From contig CM042560.1 in assembly GCA_023630585.1 (NCBI GenBank), positions 5,988,501 to 6,052,500 of the forward strand: a stretch of DNA of 64,000 nucleotides, read 5' to 3'. The notes beneath the pieces were generated by a model. The model saw nothing but the letters and a program-made list of their open reading frames with translations. It ran no database searches and was not told where the DNA came from. Source of the DNA: Cranoglanis bouderius. Lineage: Eukaryota; Chordata; Actinopteri; Siluriformes; Cranoglanididae. Position numbers and translations under genes: made by a program. Shown here in pieces: positions 23,557 to 36,763 of the stretch (positions are counted from its first letter, which is position 1; each line of letters opens with the position of its first letter).

Positions 23557-24830
23557 TACAACCCCTGGCAAATATTATGGAATCACCACACTAAGAGGAT
23601 GCTCACCCAGGTTATTTTTTCCGTCTTAGCAAATAAACAAAGCACAGATATGATACAAATCATTTTTTGTTTAATAGCTGAACATTCTAGCTTCGTGAAA
23701 CATACTTCAAACAAGTTAAATGAAATTATTTTAATTAATTGCATATTTATTTCCATATCAAGTAGAGAAACAAATTATGGAATCACTCAATGGTGATGAA
23801 AAAAGTATGGAATTACTTATGCAAACAAATTACAAATACTAAAACAAATGACTAAACAAATACCAGCACAAGTCTAAAAATGCAAATTAGTCTGATGTTA
23901 AAAGAGAGTGCTTACAAACCTTAACCTTGGACTTTTTGAAAGGAAGCATGGCCCCAACAAGAGAGTTGTCAATTGAAACAATATTTCCTTATAAAAGGAA
24001 AACATACGGGTAGACCAAGAAAGATGTCAAAGCATCAGGATAGAAAACTCAAAGCAATATGCCTTGAAATTAGAAAATGCACAACAAAACAAATGAAAAA
24101 CAAATGGGTGGAAACATGAGAAATCGGCTGAATGAAATGGGATTTACATATAGAAAAGCCAAATGAAAACCAGTACCAAGACCTAAACAGAAGAAAACAA
24201 AGTTATAGTGGGCTAAAGAGAAGCAATCATGGAGTGTGGATGATTGGATGAAAGTGATATTCAGTGCTGAATCATGAATCTGCATTGGCCAAGGAGATGA
24301 TGCTGGAACTTTTGTCTGGTGCCGTTCTAATGAAACATATAAAGATGACTGCCTGAAGAAAACAATCAAATTTCCCCACTCATTTATGATGTGGGGCTGC
24401 ATGTCAGGTAAAGGACCAGGGGACAACTCAACAGTCAATGCACAGGTGTACATTAAAATTTTGGACACTTTTCTCATTTCATTGATAGAAAATAGGTTTT
24501 GTGATGATGAAGTCATTTTTTTCAGGATGATAATGCATTTCGCCACAGAGCAAAGAGTATTAAAGCTTTTCTTCAGGAAAGGCATATCAACTCAATGACA
24601 TGGCCAGCAAACAGTCCAGATCTCAATCCGATTGAAAATTTATAGTGGAAATTGATCCATGGCAAGGCTCCATCCTGCAAAGCTGATATGTCAAGCACTA
24701 TTCGAGAAAGCTGGGACCAGCTTGACCGAGAATATTGTTTTTCATTAGTGAAGTCCATGCCACAAAGAATTCAGGCCGTCACAAAAGCCAGAGGAGGAGC
24801 AATTGGAATTCACTAAGAAATACAGAGGTG
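23557..24830 (+). mobile_element. Decayed Tc1-like element (ATTATGGAATCACC family)
   Basis: Starts with CTGGCAAATATTATGGAATCA and contains an internal repeat of the TATGGAATCACT motif at 23778. Plus-strand transposase remains include MMWGCMSGKGPG (24386) and the DDE region SPDLNPIENL at about 24616-24645, followed by an in-frame stop. Many frameshifts and stops are present and the right end is not recognisable. Confidence 0.8.
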
Positions 24831-24849
24831 AGCCACAAAAGTTCTGGAA

Positions 24850-25415
24850 CCAAGATTAACCTTTACCAAAGTAATATAAATGCCAAAGTGTGGAGGAAGA
24901 AAGGATCTGCTCCTGATCTAAAACATACAAGCTCATCTGTGAAACATGGTGGAGGTAGTGTCATGGCTCGGGCTTGCATAGCTGCTTCTGGAACAGGCTC
25001 ACTAATCTTTATTGATGATGTAACGCATGGTGGTAGCAGCAGAATGAATTCAGAAGTTTACAGGAACCTTTGGTCTGCCAATTTACAGAGAAATGCATCC
25101 AAATAAATCGGGAGGAACTTTATCATGCAGCAAGACAATGGTCCAAAACACACTGCCAAAAGGACATTATCAGGGGGAAAAAGTGGAAGGTTTAAGACTG
25201 GCCAAATCAATCACCAGACCTTAACCCAATTGAGCAGCAGTTCACCTCTTGAAGAGGAGACTGAAGGGAGAAACCCCCCGAAACAAACAGCAACTGAAAG
25301 ATGCTGCAGTAAAAGCCTGGAGAAGCATCACAAAAGAAGAAACCAACAATTTGGTGATGCCAGTGAGACGCAGACTTGATGCAGTTATTGCAAGCGAGGG
25401 CTATGCAAGCAAATA
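24850..25415 (+). mobile_element. Tc1-like transposase fossil
   Basis: Plus strand reads WRKKGSAPDLKHTSSSVKHGGGSVM, then MQQDNGPKHTAKRT (second catalytic Asp) in a shifted frame, then a C-terminal stretch ending in CAAGCGAGGGCTATGCAAGCAAATATTAA. The N-terminal half is absent. It abuts the preceding fossil, suggesting nested insertion. Confidence 0.8.
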
Positions 25416-25508
25416 TTAAATGTTATTCACTTTAATTTGCTTCAAGACTTATCTGTTCCTACATTTTTGCTTGCCTAAAAATTGGGTGGTCTGTTACAAA
25501 AGGTTCCA

Positions 25509-25733
25509 TGTTTCATGTTGTTTAACTCACTGAGAATCACTCAGTGATTCTGGTTATTTATTTATTTATTTTTTCCTGACATGTTGGTGTTATATCTTTC
25601 ACTTGGATGGTATAAGTTGCACTGAGTAAATACAGCTGGTTAAAACAAAACTGTGTCCGTCTTCATTTCAGGTTCCAAAGCAACAAAATGTGATTATTTT
25701 AAAGGGGGATGATTCTTTTCTATACCAACTGTA
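25509..25733. mobile_element. Tc1-like terminal repeat (GGTATAGAAAAGAATCA family)
   Basis: Reverse complement of the left end of the element at 36764: CTATACCAACTGTA edge, ATTCTTTTCTATACC, CAACAAAATGTGATTATTTTAAA and CTGTGTCCGTCTTCATTTCAGG. No transposase is attached here. Confidence 0.8.
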
Positions 25734-26270
25734 TTTTTGTTCATTTCTTGAAAAGTTATGTTCAGTACTTTTGGCACAAATCTAATCCCATAAAAATCAA
25801 GCAAACTCCAAAATATTTAGATGAGCTTGCAATTTTTCAAAATTATCACAGATCTTCAGCAGATTTGGGCCAAGATGCATCATTTGATGTCATCACGACA
25901 TGCATTCATTCAAAGCCCTCTTTGATTCACATGCGTCGAACACACGTACAGCTAAAAGGTCTCATTTACCAACAAACATCACTGCGAAAGACCATGCAGA
26001 ACAATTTTCTGCAATTGCGCCATTTCTAGTAATTTTCCACACGAAAAAGCACAAAAAACTCCTCAAATTGCATTGCAAATTTTGAAAAAAGCTGCAGCAA
26101 AATCAAGCATTTTTGGTCGCAACAATCATGAAAAAAGACTGTAATTTGTCTCTCATCCTGATGTCTATAGACATCACAAGCAAGTTTATTGGCACACGCA
26201 AGGTACATTTCAATCAGGTCACTATCAGGTCACTGTATTTCATGTTTACCTCACACATGGTGAGATAATC
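25734..26270. repeat. ~530-bp duplicated segment, copy 1
   Basis: Nearly identical to 31052-31590, including the sequence flanking the Tc1 end. Shared landmarks are TTGGCACAAATCTAATCCCA, GATTTGGGCCAAGATGCATC and CACACGAAAAAGCACAAAAA. It holds no convincing protein. Shared flanks imply a copied segment or an unclassified repeat carrying the Tc1 end, not two independent insertions. Confidence 0.85.
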
Positions 26271-26289
26271 AGTAATTAGTGGATCATGA

Positions 26290-28185
26290 TTTATTTCCAA
26301 AAAAAAAAACAAGAATGATGTGGCATATACAAATATAAATTGAGGCTTAAACCAGCTGTAGCTGTCATTGTAATTGTAACGTATGACGGTGCCCAAACTG
26401 ATTTCTGAATTAACCCAAACGGAACATAGAAAGTTTCACCACTCAGGTGACCGAGAGTAACCCCGAGAGGCCTCCTTTGACCAGATGCCCCTTTGGAATG
26501 CAAAAGACTCTTTGGAACCCACACAGGACTTACCCCTGCAATAAAATAAACCTTTGATGACTTAACGGGTGTGAACGTCTGAGAAACTTCACGATTAGTT
26601 CATCAGCAGGGGTCCACCAAAACTCCGACCAAGGGCCTGTAAATCTCTGATCTAATCTCTGTTTACAACCACATAGATTAACATCAGAGCCCACCGGTCT
26701 AGCAAGGAAAACGTCCTCCCTAAAGGTCACCCTGAGGTGACCAAGGACCGGTGGGACATTAGAAGAACGCCAGCCCCCTCTTCTGGACATACACACACTC
26801 ACGCACACACACAGTGAAAATGTCTCTTGAATGTAACATATAATCATATTTCTAGATAGTTATAATGTATTCGTATATGCATGTGTTGTGTGTCTAGATA
26901 ACCTAGTTATAGTGATTTTAGATAGTTTGAGCGAGAAGCTAATTTTTAAGTTGTCTGTAACCATGTCTAATGATCCTACACTGTCCAAGATATCATAATT
27001 TCCTTGAAGTTTGGTACCAAAATCATTGTCTCGTAATATGCCAATTAATGATGCATACTATAGGACGATGGGATGTATCATTCTATACTTTTCCATATTT
27101 TATCCTAATCCAAACTTAATACAAACCCCGCCTTGACATGCGACCCGCTCTGGGACAGACCAAGAAAGTTTTCCCCCAGAACTTTCTCATCTCTCTCTGG
27201 ATTCGCCAGCAGCTCAGAGAGGCGTGTACATTGGCATTGTCCATAAAAGACCGCGACACGCGTCCCTCTATGCTTTTTCTTGCTTTTACTTGCTTCTGCT
27301 TTGCTTTTCGCCTTTGCTTCTTCCTTTTCACTACTTATTCTTCTTCCTCTCCTTTCTCTCTACTTTGACTTCACATTTCTCCCTCTCTCTCTCTCGCGGA
27401 CTTGTTCTCTTCCGCCTTCCGTTTCCGGCATTCCTCCGGACTCTCCTTTGTCTCGTTAAACCACGTGGCAATTACCATATTCTTTATTCTTTGGCGAGAC
27501 CCAACTCCGTTCACCCCGACTCTACCGACGCGGAAGATTCAGCAAACTCCTCACTAAATCTACGAACCAAGGACCCTCGTGAATGGCATAAAATTAACGC
27601 AAGTATAAATTTCAATCGATCTATAGAGGTGTCCTTTAAGTCAGAGCCACCTTTGTTAAAAGGTGAATTCGAATTCATTGCTGATTCTCGAGGTTAAACT
27701 GTTGTGTGTTCTGCCATTGTTATTTTCATCATTTTCCCTTTGTTTCTTTCACTTACCCTGTATATATGTATTATTTGTTTATACCTAGTTGTGTGTATCA
27801 GTAGTTTTTACGTAGTTATTAAAATCCATGGTTACCCCACTGGATCGTCTCTGTTTTTACTCATGACAAGGTTCACTTTTAACGTTGCTCTTCGCTACGC
27901 GCTGTATTTCTGTTAACTTAGAATAAACTATGCTTCGTGGCCAGAAGAATAATTTATTCTTTTAGAGTAATACGAAGACTGCCCTGGTAAGTTTGGTGGA
28001 CAAACAGATCAAGCTGCTTCGCATTTAGTTCTAAACCTAGACTACAGTAATTAATATAACATTCCCTTTCATGGTCGATTTATATCCATAACTAATCAGA
28101 ACACGCTTCGATTAGAGCTATAGATATATTTCACCCATTTGAGCTAGATTCCACACTTTTTTCCCCACACACTGTTCTTGGTTTA
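26290..28185. other. Unclassified segment, possibly LTR-derived
   Basis: Composition changes to a more balanced, CpG-containing sequence (26400-26780 and 27120-27700). It contains a nested hairpin (26690-26755), a pyrimidine-rich tract (27290-27400), TTTGGCGAGACCCAACT (27491, faintly like an LTR/primer-site junction) and AATAAA at 27923. A 157-codon open frame (27224-27697) shows no domain I recognise. A solo LTR or retroelement leader is possible; there is no gag, pol or env evidence. Confidence 0.3.
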
Positions 28186-28186
28186 C

Positions 28187-28410
28187 AGTGCCCTCCACTA
28201 ATATTGGCACCCTTGGTAAATATGAGTAAAGAAGGCTGTGAAAATTTGTCTTAATTGTTTATCCTTTTGATCTTTTGTTAAAAAATTCACAAAATACTCT
28301 GCAATCATGGATATCAAACAATTGCAAACAAAACACAGGTTTATATTAAAAAAAAACTTTGTTAAATATATGGTGTGCCACAATTATTGGCACCCTTTTA
28401 GTCAATACTT
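28187..28410 (+). mobile_element. Tc1-like terminal repeat (TATTGGCACCC family)
   Basis: CAGTGCCCTCCACTAATATTGGC at the edge and an internal ATTATTGGCACCCTTTT at 28383 give the two-site IR/DR pattern of one transposon arm. The opposite arm is not in the window. ATGGCAAAACTTGC at 28577 may be the start of its decayed transposase. Confidence 0.75.
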
Positions 28411-28414
28411 TGTT

Positions 28415-28520
28415 CTGATGGTTGATATGAACATCAATATTAGAATATTTGTATTGCACTGCTGCCACATGACTGGCTGATTGAATAATTGCATAAATAA
28501 TTGTATCCTATTTAAGCGGA
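28415..28520. mobile_element. Fragment of the TTATTAGGAAC-end Tc1 family
   Basis: GATATGAACATCAATATTAGAAT and TTGCACTGCTGCCACATGACTGGCTGATTG correspond to the arm at 33020-33110. Only about 100 bp remain. Confidence 0.55.
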
Positions 28521-28689
28521 TGGCGAGTGAATTGTGGTATGTTAAAGTACATTGGATATTGTACATTGGCTACAAAATGGCAAAACTTGCAAAGGGTCAA
28601 AAGGATGTAGTAAAAGGGTGAAATGAGAGTGTATATAATTTTGAAGAAGAATCCAGGTTACTGCAATGTACTGCAGTACTCTGCTGGGA

Positions 28690-28990
28690 AAAAAAAGAAA
28701 CTCTCATAGAATTTGTATTGGTTTTAATGGTTACAGTAGGAATTATATTGGTTTTAATGGAAACTATAATGGTTCTTCGGGGTCCTTACTGGTAATTTGT
28801 TGTCTTCTATTGGGGTTATGTATGTATGACATATATGTTATGTCTGATAGATACCATTAAAGACCAATTATGGTAATGGTTTTAATGGTTAGCTGGTGGT
28901 TGGTAATGGTACTTAAAGTGGAAACCATTAGAATTTCTATGATGATTTCTATTGTTTTTTTCAGCATGGTAATAACAGTAGCTGAAGTAA
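28690..28990. repeat. Repeat with direct GGTTTTAATGG motifs
   Basis: GGTTTTAATGG occurs at about 28717, 28751 and 28878, with the inverted CCATTAA at 28853. TTTTTTTCAGCATGG ends the stretch. Probably an interspersed repeat; I cannot assign a class. Confidence 0.4.
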
Positions 28991-29265
28991 AAGTCCAGTG
29001 GATTACACAAGGTTTCCAGAGAAGCAAGATGTTTCAGACAAAAGTCCTCAATCAGCTGTGAAAGCAAAGTGCTTCTGGCGCTGTAGGTGGTAAAACCAGT
29101 AGATAGTCAGATACTTACATCAACCTGTCCAAAACTTCCCTTTTCTCTGGAAAGACTGTACAATGCTGCACTTTTACTAGCCTATTTCCACCTGTATTTC
29201 AGAAATTCAATGAATTCCTGAAGAATCACTGTTTGGAAGCTGATAACACATAACATGGCCATGCC

Positions 29266-29270
<5 letters not shown>

Positions 29271-29331
<61 letters not shown>
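29271..29331. repeat. (GA)n microsatellite
   Basis: About 30 AG units. Flanking 29000-29270 and 29332-29930 show no gene or recognisable element. Confidence 0.95.
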
Positions 29332-29334
<3 letters not shown>

Positions 29335-29932
29335 AGTGTGTCGGGAACCACACCCTTAGTTTTTACCTCATACTACACTACCTCGCAAGTTTTTGCCATT
29401 TTGTAGCCACGTATGAACGTGTACTTCAGCATACCACAGATCAATACTGAGTTTTGTAGGAAATAGGAATAATAAGGGCACAATTTTTAACTCAACAATA
29501 ATTATGGAAATACATGAACTTTACCTTTAAGAAAGCTGCAACTTTACTCTTCAGGGGATAAGTTGTGGGCCGTGTAAAGCCCACAAGTTCAGCTTTACGC
29601 TTAACACACCACAGTAACCCTCTACCACCACCGTCATGATATATAATAATAGAATAATTTATTTCCCTTTGTTTTTGTCATCTTTTTTAGCAAAGGGATG
29701 TATTTCAGCAAAAATAATAAAGTCGCCTTTAGTAGTCTAGTATGGAATGTCTAGGTAGAAACGAAAACTTCTTAAAACGAAAACATAACTATGCCTAGAA
29801 AGTAAGTTACTTAAAAAAAAACTTTTAGAAAATATTTTACTACAAATGGAAAACTTTGAAATCAGAGGAACATTAAAATGCTTTACCTGCGAAGTGCAGC
29901 AGTGTGCGTATGCATCTTCTATTGTTGAGTAG

Positions 29933-29953
29933 TGTGTGTGTGTGTGTCTGTGT

Positions 29954-29990
<37 letters not shown>

Positions 29991-29992
29991 CG
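29933..29992. repeat. (TG)n microsatellite, interrupted
   Basis: TG units with two TC interruptions ending in GCGTGCGCGC. Confidence 0.9.
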
Positions 29993-30159
29993 CGCTGATA
30001 TGGAAGGACTGGTTAAATTCCGTAGATTACACAATTACACAGTGATCCTCTGAAAAGACAACGCAGACACCCTCTTTAGTGGCCTTCACCCAGAAATGTA
30101 ATTGTGTTTCACTTAACTGCTTTAAGTAAAGTGTTTTGCATATTCACACTCTTTGAACT

Positions 30160-30600
30160 TTCCTGGGCGGTAGTTTTACCTTCAACTGAAATAGACTTGA
30201 AATAGGCAAGCTGGATGGGGCCAAATACAGGGCAGTCCTACAAGAAAAACATGTTCCAGTTTGCAAGAGACTTGAGACCCGCCATCCAACACGGCAACGA
30301 TCTGCCAAAGCTACACTGGAGTGGTTGAAAACCAAGCACCTGAATGCAGTAGAATGGCCCGATCAAAACCCAGTCCTCAATCCGATTGAGACTTTGTGGC
30401 AAGACTTGAAAAATTGCTGTTCACATCACCTAATCTTACAGAGTGTGAAGAATTTTGCAAAGAAAAATGGCAAAAATATCAATATCTTAAAATGCAAAGC
30501 TGATAGAGACATATACCAAAAGACTTTCAGCTATAATTGCATCCAAAGGTGGTACTACCAAGTATTGACCCAGAAATGTGTCACAATTTCTTAAAAAAAA
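30160..30600 (+). mobile_element. Tc1-like transposase fossil (C-terminal)
   Basis: Plus strand reads TLEWLKTKHLNAVEWPDQNP with NPIETLWQDLK (catalytic Glu) and a C-terminal tail. The earlier part, with the other catalytic residues, is missing. It runs straight into the next fossil at 30601. Confidence 0.8.
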
Positions 30601-31051
30601 AAAAATCCATAGTCAGAGCCCAGACTTCTGTGGAATGTGGAATCTGTGGAATGACTTGAAGACTGCAGTCCACAAACTGTCACCATCAAATTTAACTGAA
30701 CTCGAGCAGTTCTGCAAAGAAGAGTGGGCAAATATTGGAAAGACTAGATGTGCAAAGTTAGTAGAGACATATCCCAACAGACTAAAGGCTATAATTGAAA
30801 AATTAAGGCAAATTAAAGCAAGGGGGTGATCCTTTTTCCAACTCAGTGATTCTGGGTTTTTTTTTTTTTTTTGTTGGTTTTTTTTAGATTTTCTGACATG
30901 TTGGTGTTATATCTTTCACTTGGATGTTATAAGTTGCACTGAGTAAATACAGCTGGATAAAACAAAAACTGTGTCCGTCTTCATTTCAGGCTCCAAAGCA
31001 ACAAAATGTGATTATTTTAAAGGGGGGTGATTCTTTTCTATACCAACTGTA
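30601..31051 (+). mobile_element. Tc1-like C-terminal fossil with right end (GGTATAGAAAAGAATCA family)
   Basis: Reads MWNLWNDLKTAVHKLSPSNL and EEWANIGKTRCAKLVETYPN, followed by the terminal repeat ending CTATACCAACTGTA. The same coding block is at 37800-37905 in the longer copy. Confidence 0.8.
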
Positions 31052-31590
31052 TTTTTGTTTGTTTCTTGAAAAGTTACATTCAGTACTTTTGGCACAAATC
31101 TAATCCCATAAAAATCAAACAAACTCCACAATGAGCTTGAAGATGAGCTTGCAATTTTTCAAAATTATCACAGATCTTCAGCAGATTTGGGCCAAGATGC
31201 GTCCTTTGATGTCATCACGACATGCATTCATTCAAAGCCCTCTTTGATTCACATGTGTCGAACACACGTACATCTAAAAGGTCTCATTTACCAACAAACA
31301 TCACGGCGAAAGACCATGCAGAACAATTTCCTGCAATTGCACCATTTCGAGTAGTTTTCCACACGAAAAAGCACAAAAAACTCCTCAAATTGCATTGCAA
31401 ATTTTGAAAAAAGCTGCAGCAAAATGAAGTATTTTTGGTCGCAACAATCATGAAAAAAGACTGTAAAATGTCTCTCATCCTGATGTCTATAGACATCACA
31501 AGCAAGTTTATTAGCACACGCAAGGTACATTTCAATCAGGTCACTATCAGGTCAATGTATTTCTTGTTTACCTCACACATGGTGAAATAC
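31052..31590. repeat. ~530-bp duplicated segment, copy 2
   Basis: Second copy of 25734-26270 with few substitutions and a ~10-bp rearrangement near 31130 (AGATGAGCTTG region). A different Tc1 end begins exactly where similarity stops. Confidence 0.85.
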
Positions 31591-31755
31591 AGGTGCATCT
31601 CAATAAATTAGAATGTCGTGGAAAAGTTCATTTATTTCAGTAATTCAACTCAAATTGTGAAACTCATGTATTAAATAAGTTCAATGTGCACAGACTGAAG
31701 TAGTTTAAGTCTTTGGTTCTTTTAATTGTGATGATTTTGGCTCACATTTAACGTT
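31588..31755 (+). mobile_element. Tc1/mariner-type terminal repeat (CAGGTGCATCTCAATAAATTAG)
   Basis: The ACAGGTGCATCTCAATAAAT end with GTGAAACTCATGTATTAAATAAG and TCTTTGGTTCTTTTAATTGTG matches a widespread fish Tc1/mariner arm. Only one arm is present. Confidence 0.75.
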
Positions 31756-32220
31756 CCGGTGCACTGGAAGGATTTCGCGATCGAGACAGAACTTAAAATG
31801 GCCGCCTCCCTGATCAGTGCCCTGACTACTGAACTAGAGAGCTGGTTGAGACGCACCCATAGTTCTTGTTCTCACCTACGTTATAGCAGCTATAAATGGT
31901 CATTCCTTCACCAGCCTTTGGATGAATTTAATAAGACAACAATACGCAGCTTGTCATGTTAGCGAGAAACCGCAAAGCGTAAACTCCTCTGTCCTGAAGA
32001 TGTCGGAAAACTTCGGTTTAATGGAACTGAGTCAAATTGGATTGAGCTTGAATCGGATCGGATCGGATCAGTAGTGAGCAGGTAATAGATGTCGGGATGT
32101 GTATCGTATCATCGGAAAGAGCGGAATTCACATTCCTATTAGTTACAGTTAGGCACACTCGGACATGAAAGGAGTTTACACTACAAAGGCAGTGAGAGAG
32201 AGGAGAGGAGCGTGCAGTGT
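31756..32220. other. Unclassified, repeat-like
   Basis: GC-richer sequence. CATGTTAGCGAGAAACCGCAAAG and CTCCTCTGTCCTGAAGAT resemble 46995-47070 in an mpv17l intron, so this is probably part of an interspersed repeat. No supported coding region. Confidence 0.4.
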
Positions 32221-32250
32221 GGGGAAGAAACAGACCTCCCATACAGAGAC

Positions 32251-32318
<68 letters not shown>
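32251..32318. repeat. (CA)n microsatellite
   Basis: CA units with two ATA interruptions. Open frames running through it in several frames are repeat artefacts. Confidence 0.95.
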
Positions 32319-32417
32319 TGTCTGGATCAGGACGGGGAAAATGAAACATCTAATCATGAGCGTTATTACAGTAACGTCCTGTTTTTGCAGCACATGTGGT
32401 CTCATCAGGATGAAGCA

Positions 32418-32418
<1 letters not shown>

Positions 32419-32473
<55 letters not shown>
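32419..32473. repeat. (TC)n microsatellite
   Basis: About 27 TC units. Confidence 0.95.
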
Positions 32474-32477
<4 letters not shown>

Positions 32478-32561
32478 ATCAAATACAAGCACGAGATGTT
32501 TCCACACTGTAATAATCCATGATCTGTCATTGACAAGCAGTGTTGCGTGTGTATATACATA

Positions 32562-33152
32562 TACGCTCACCGTCCACTTTATTAGGAACAGGCTCGCCAA
32601 AACTGGACAGTTGCAGATTGGGCAAACTGGTCTTTTTCCATAATCTTCATCTGTCCAGTGTGGGTGAGTCTGAGTCTGAGTGAAACCTGATGTGGTCTCC
32701 TGCTGTTGTAGTGCATCTGCCTCAGGCTTCAACATGTTGAGATGTTCACCACGGTGGTAAAGAGTGATTATTTGAGTTACCATAGACTTCCTGCCAGCTC
32801 GAACTAGTCTGGCCATTGTCTTCAGACCCTCTGTCATCAATAAAAGAATGCAGAACTGAGGCTCACTGGATTTGTTTTGTTTGTTTTTGGGTTTGTTTGT
32901 TTGTTTGTTTTTTGCACCATTCTGTGTAAACTGTGTGAAAATACCAGGAGATTCTGAAATACTCAAACCATGCCACGGTCAAAGTCACTGGGATCTTTGA
33001 GATTTTTTCCCCATTCTGATGTTTGATGTGAACATTAACTTGAAGCTCTTGACGTATATCTGCATGATTTTATGCATTGTGCTGCTGACACGTGATTGGC
33101 TGACTGGATAATGAACAGGTGTACCTAATAAATTGAACAGTCAGTGTATATA
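32562..33152. mobile_element. Internally deleted Tc1-like element (TTATTAGGAAC ends)
   Basis: The left end is CTCACCGTCCACTTTATTAGG and the right end GGTGTACCTAATAAATTGAAC with CAGTCAGTGTATATA. The interior retains pieces of transposase sequence (ACTCAAATAATCACTCTTTACC on the minus strand; GGCCAGACTAGTTCGAGCTGG) and a TTTG repeat at 32874-32912. About 1 kb of the usual length is missing. Confidence 0.75.
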
Positions 33153-33269
33153 TTTCTGAATAAGTTATTAGCCTCCAGATCACTCTCAGTATTTAGGTAG
33201 AGGTGGAGGGTTTAAACACTTGTATGTTTGCACGCTCTAATCTCACACACGCACACACACCCACACACA

Positions 33270-33271
33270 CC

Positions 33272-33339
<68 letters not shown>
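33270..33339. repeat. (TC)n microsatellite
   Basis: TC units with one TTT interruption, next to a short CA-rich run (33244-33270). A second short TC run is at 33411-33427. Confidence 0.95.
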
Positions 33340-35220
<1,881 letters not shown>

Positions 35221-35224
35221 ATGT

Positions 35225-35455
35225 TATGACCACCGCTGTTGAAGCGGCTCGTCACTGGAAATAGTCGTCCACCAGCTCCTTCATCTTGCCAACGTTCAGG
35301 GAAAGTTGTTGAGCTGTGCGAGGATGGGCCTGGTCATCGTTGTTGGAGATCAGTCCTACCATGGTGATGTCATCAGCAAACTTGATGATGACGTTGGAGT
35401 CATGTGTGACCACACAGTTGCGTATAGAGGGAGGGCAGAAGGGGGCTGAGCACAA
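35225..35455 (-). mobile_element. LINE reverse-transcriptase fragment
   Basis: The minus strand reads NVIIKFADDITMVGLISNND, with the FADD form of the RT catalytic box, then SLNVGKMKELVDDYF, which corresponds to the SLNVxKTKEM segment of fish non-LTR elements. The stretch is under 80 codons, has a deletion between the two parts and no upstream RT, so it is a dead fragment. Confidence 0.8.
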
Positions 35456-35478
35456 CTCCCAGTGTTGAGAGAGTGTGC

Positions 35479-35479
<1 letters not shown>

Positions 35480-35536
<57 letters not shown>
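35480..35536. repeat. (GA)n microsatellite
   Basis: About 28 AG units followed by a short TG run. Confidence 0.95.
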
Positions 35537-35537
<1 letters not shown>

Positions 35538-35594
35538 TGTGTGTTTACAGAAATCGATTGGAACCTGTCCATGTTCTGTGTGTGATTGTTATTG

Positions 35595-35596
<2 letters not shown>

Positions 35597-35629
<33 letters not shown>
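35597..35629. repeat. (CA)n microsatellite
   Basis: About 16 CA units immediately before the hairpin at 35638. Confidence 0.95.
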
Positions 35630-35630
<1 letters not shown>

Positions 35631-35637
35631 CATGTTG

Positions 35638-35698
35638 TACTGCTCTCGGCCAATCAGAACATACCATATTGTTGTGTTCTGATTGGCTGAGAGCAGTA
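35638..35698. repeat. Strong inverted repeat / hairpin
   Basis: Two 24-base arms (35638-35661 and 35675-35698) are inverted copies with a single difference that remains a G:U pair in RNA, around a 13-base loop. The arm core is CCAATCAGAACA / TGTTCTGATTGG. It may be the paired tips of a miniature transposon or a pre-miRNA-sized hairpin. Confidence 0.8.
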
Positions 35699-35929
35699 GA
35701 ACTGATAACTCATAACACATAAAGAAGCGTAACTTCACAATTATTGGCTCTGTTCTTGAAAATAAATAAATAAATAAAGTTATGTAAATGTTACTGTACG
35801 TGACTACGCATGTGGGAAGGCTGTATAGTTTGTTTGTTTTTTTTAACATAAAGGGTTTAAATTGATCTGAGTGTGTATGGGCTCAAGTCGTAACCTCCTG
35901 GCAGAGGCAACCAGGTTTTGGGTTAAATA

Positions 35930-36140
35930 AACCTCATACTTAGTGAAATTCATGATGACAGCAGTCTTCACCAGAGGCACAAAGCAGAGCCAAAGCATCA
36001 GTGAAACTTAAGTCTCCTTTTTACACCAAACATACTGATGACTTTTGTGGCCAAAACGGTTGATTTGAGTCTCATCTGATCCCAAAGCACCATTCCAGTT
36101 CTAGCTCCACTGAGACCTTCTGAAGAAGTTTTCTGTTGTT
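35930..36140 (-). mobile_element. Tc1-like internal fragment
   Basis: TTTGTGGCCAAAACGGTTGA, GAGTCTCATCTGATCCCAAAG and CCATTCCAGTT on the plus strand are the complement of the Tc1 region around the first catalytic Asp (WSDET/K-type). No ends found. Confidence 0.6.
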
Positions 36141-36321
36141 TTTTTTAATTGTGGGTTAAATGACACTTTCCGGTTAAAACTTGTAGTTTTCTTTCCTTTG
36201 ACGTGTGCTGTACTTTTTGTTCTCTGTTCTCTCTCCGTGTGTGAAGCTGTGTTGTGATCACGGACACTGTACATGCCAAATGTGTTTTTCTAAACTCAAA
36301 CAATTAATTGATCAATAAACA

Positions 36322-36323
<2 letters not shown>

Positions 36324-36397
<74 letters not shown>
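36324..36397. repeat. (TA)n microsatellite
   Basis: About 36 TA units. Confidence 0.95.
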
Positions 36398-36398
<1 letters not shown>

Positions 36399-36763
36399 TA
36401 TAAAACATATAACATATTCCATATCAAATCTCTTTCTTTAATTTATGCACATTGTGAACAAGTATTAAGAATCTGTAATCCTGCAAATCTGGAAAACCTC
36501 ACTGTACCTTTACAGTGAAGTGCCTTCAGTAAATAAAGAAAAAATAATAAATAAATACATACATATATGTTTGTACTTATAGTTTGTATGAAATATGATC
36601 TCACTGTACTCCCATAACACCACACAGCCTACAAACATGGCCGCCATGGACTCTAACTCCCATCACACACGTTCCAACTCACCTGATTACTAATCACACA
36701 CACCTGGACTCAATCCCACTCCACAGTATAAAAGGACTCTCAGTAATCCCACTCATTGTGAAG

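Noticed and set aside
24070..24585. 171-codon minus-strand open frame
   Set aside because: Antisense to a decayed plus-strand Tc1 transposase.
32181..32966. 261-codon minus-strand open frame
   Set aside because: Runs through (TG)n and (GA)n microsatellites and a deleted Tc1. No domain; coding potential is an artefact of repeat phase.
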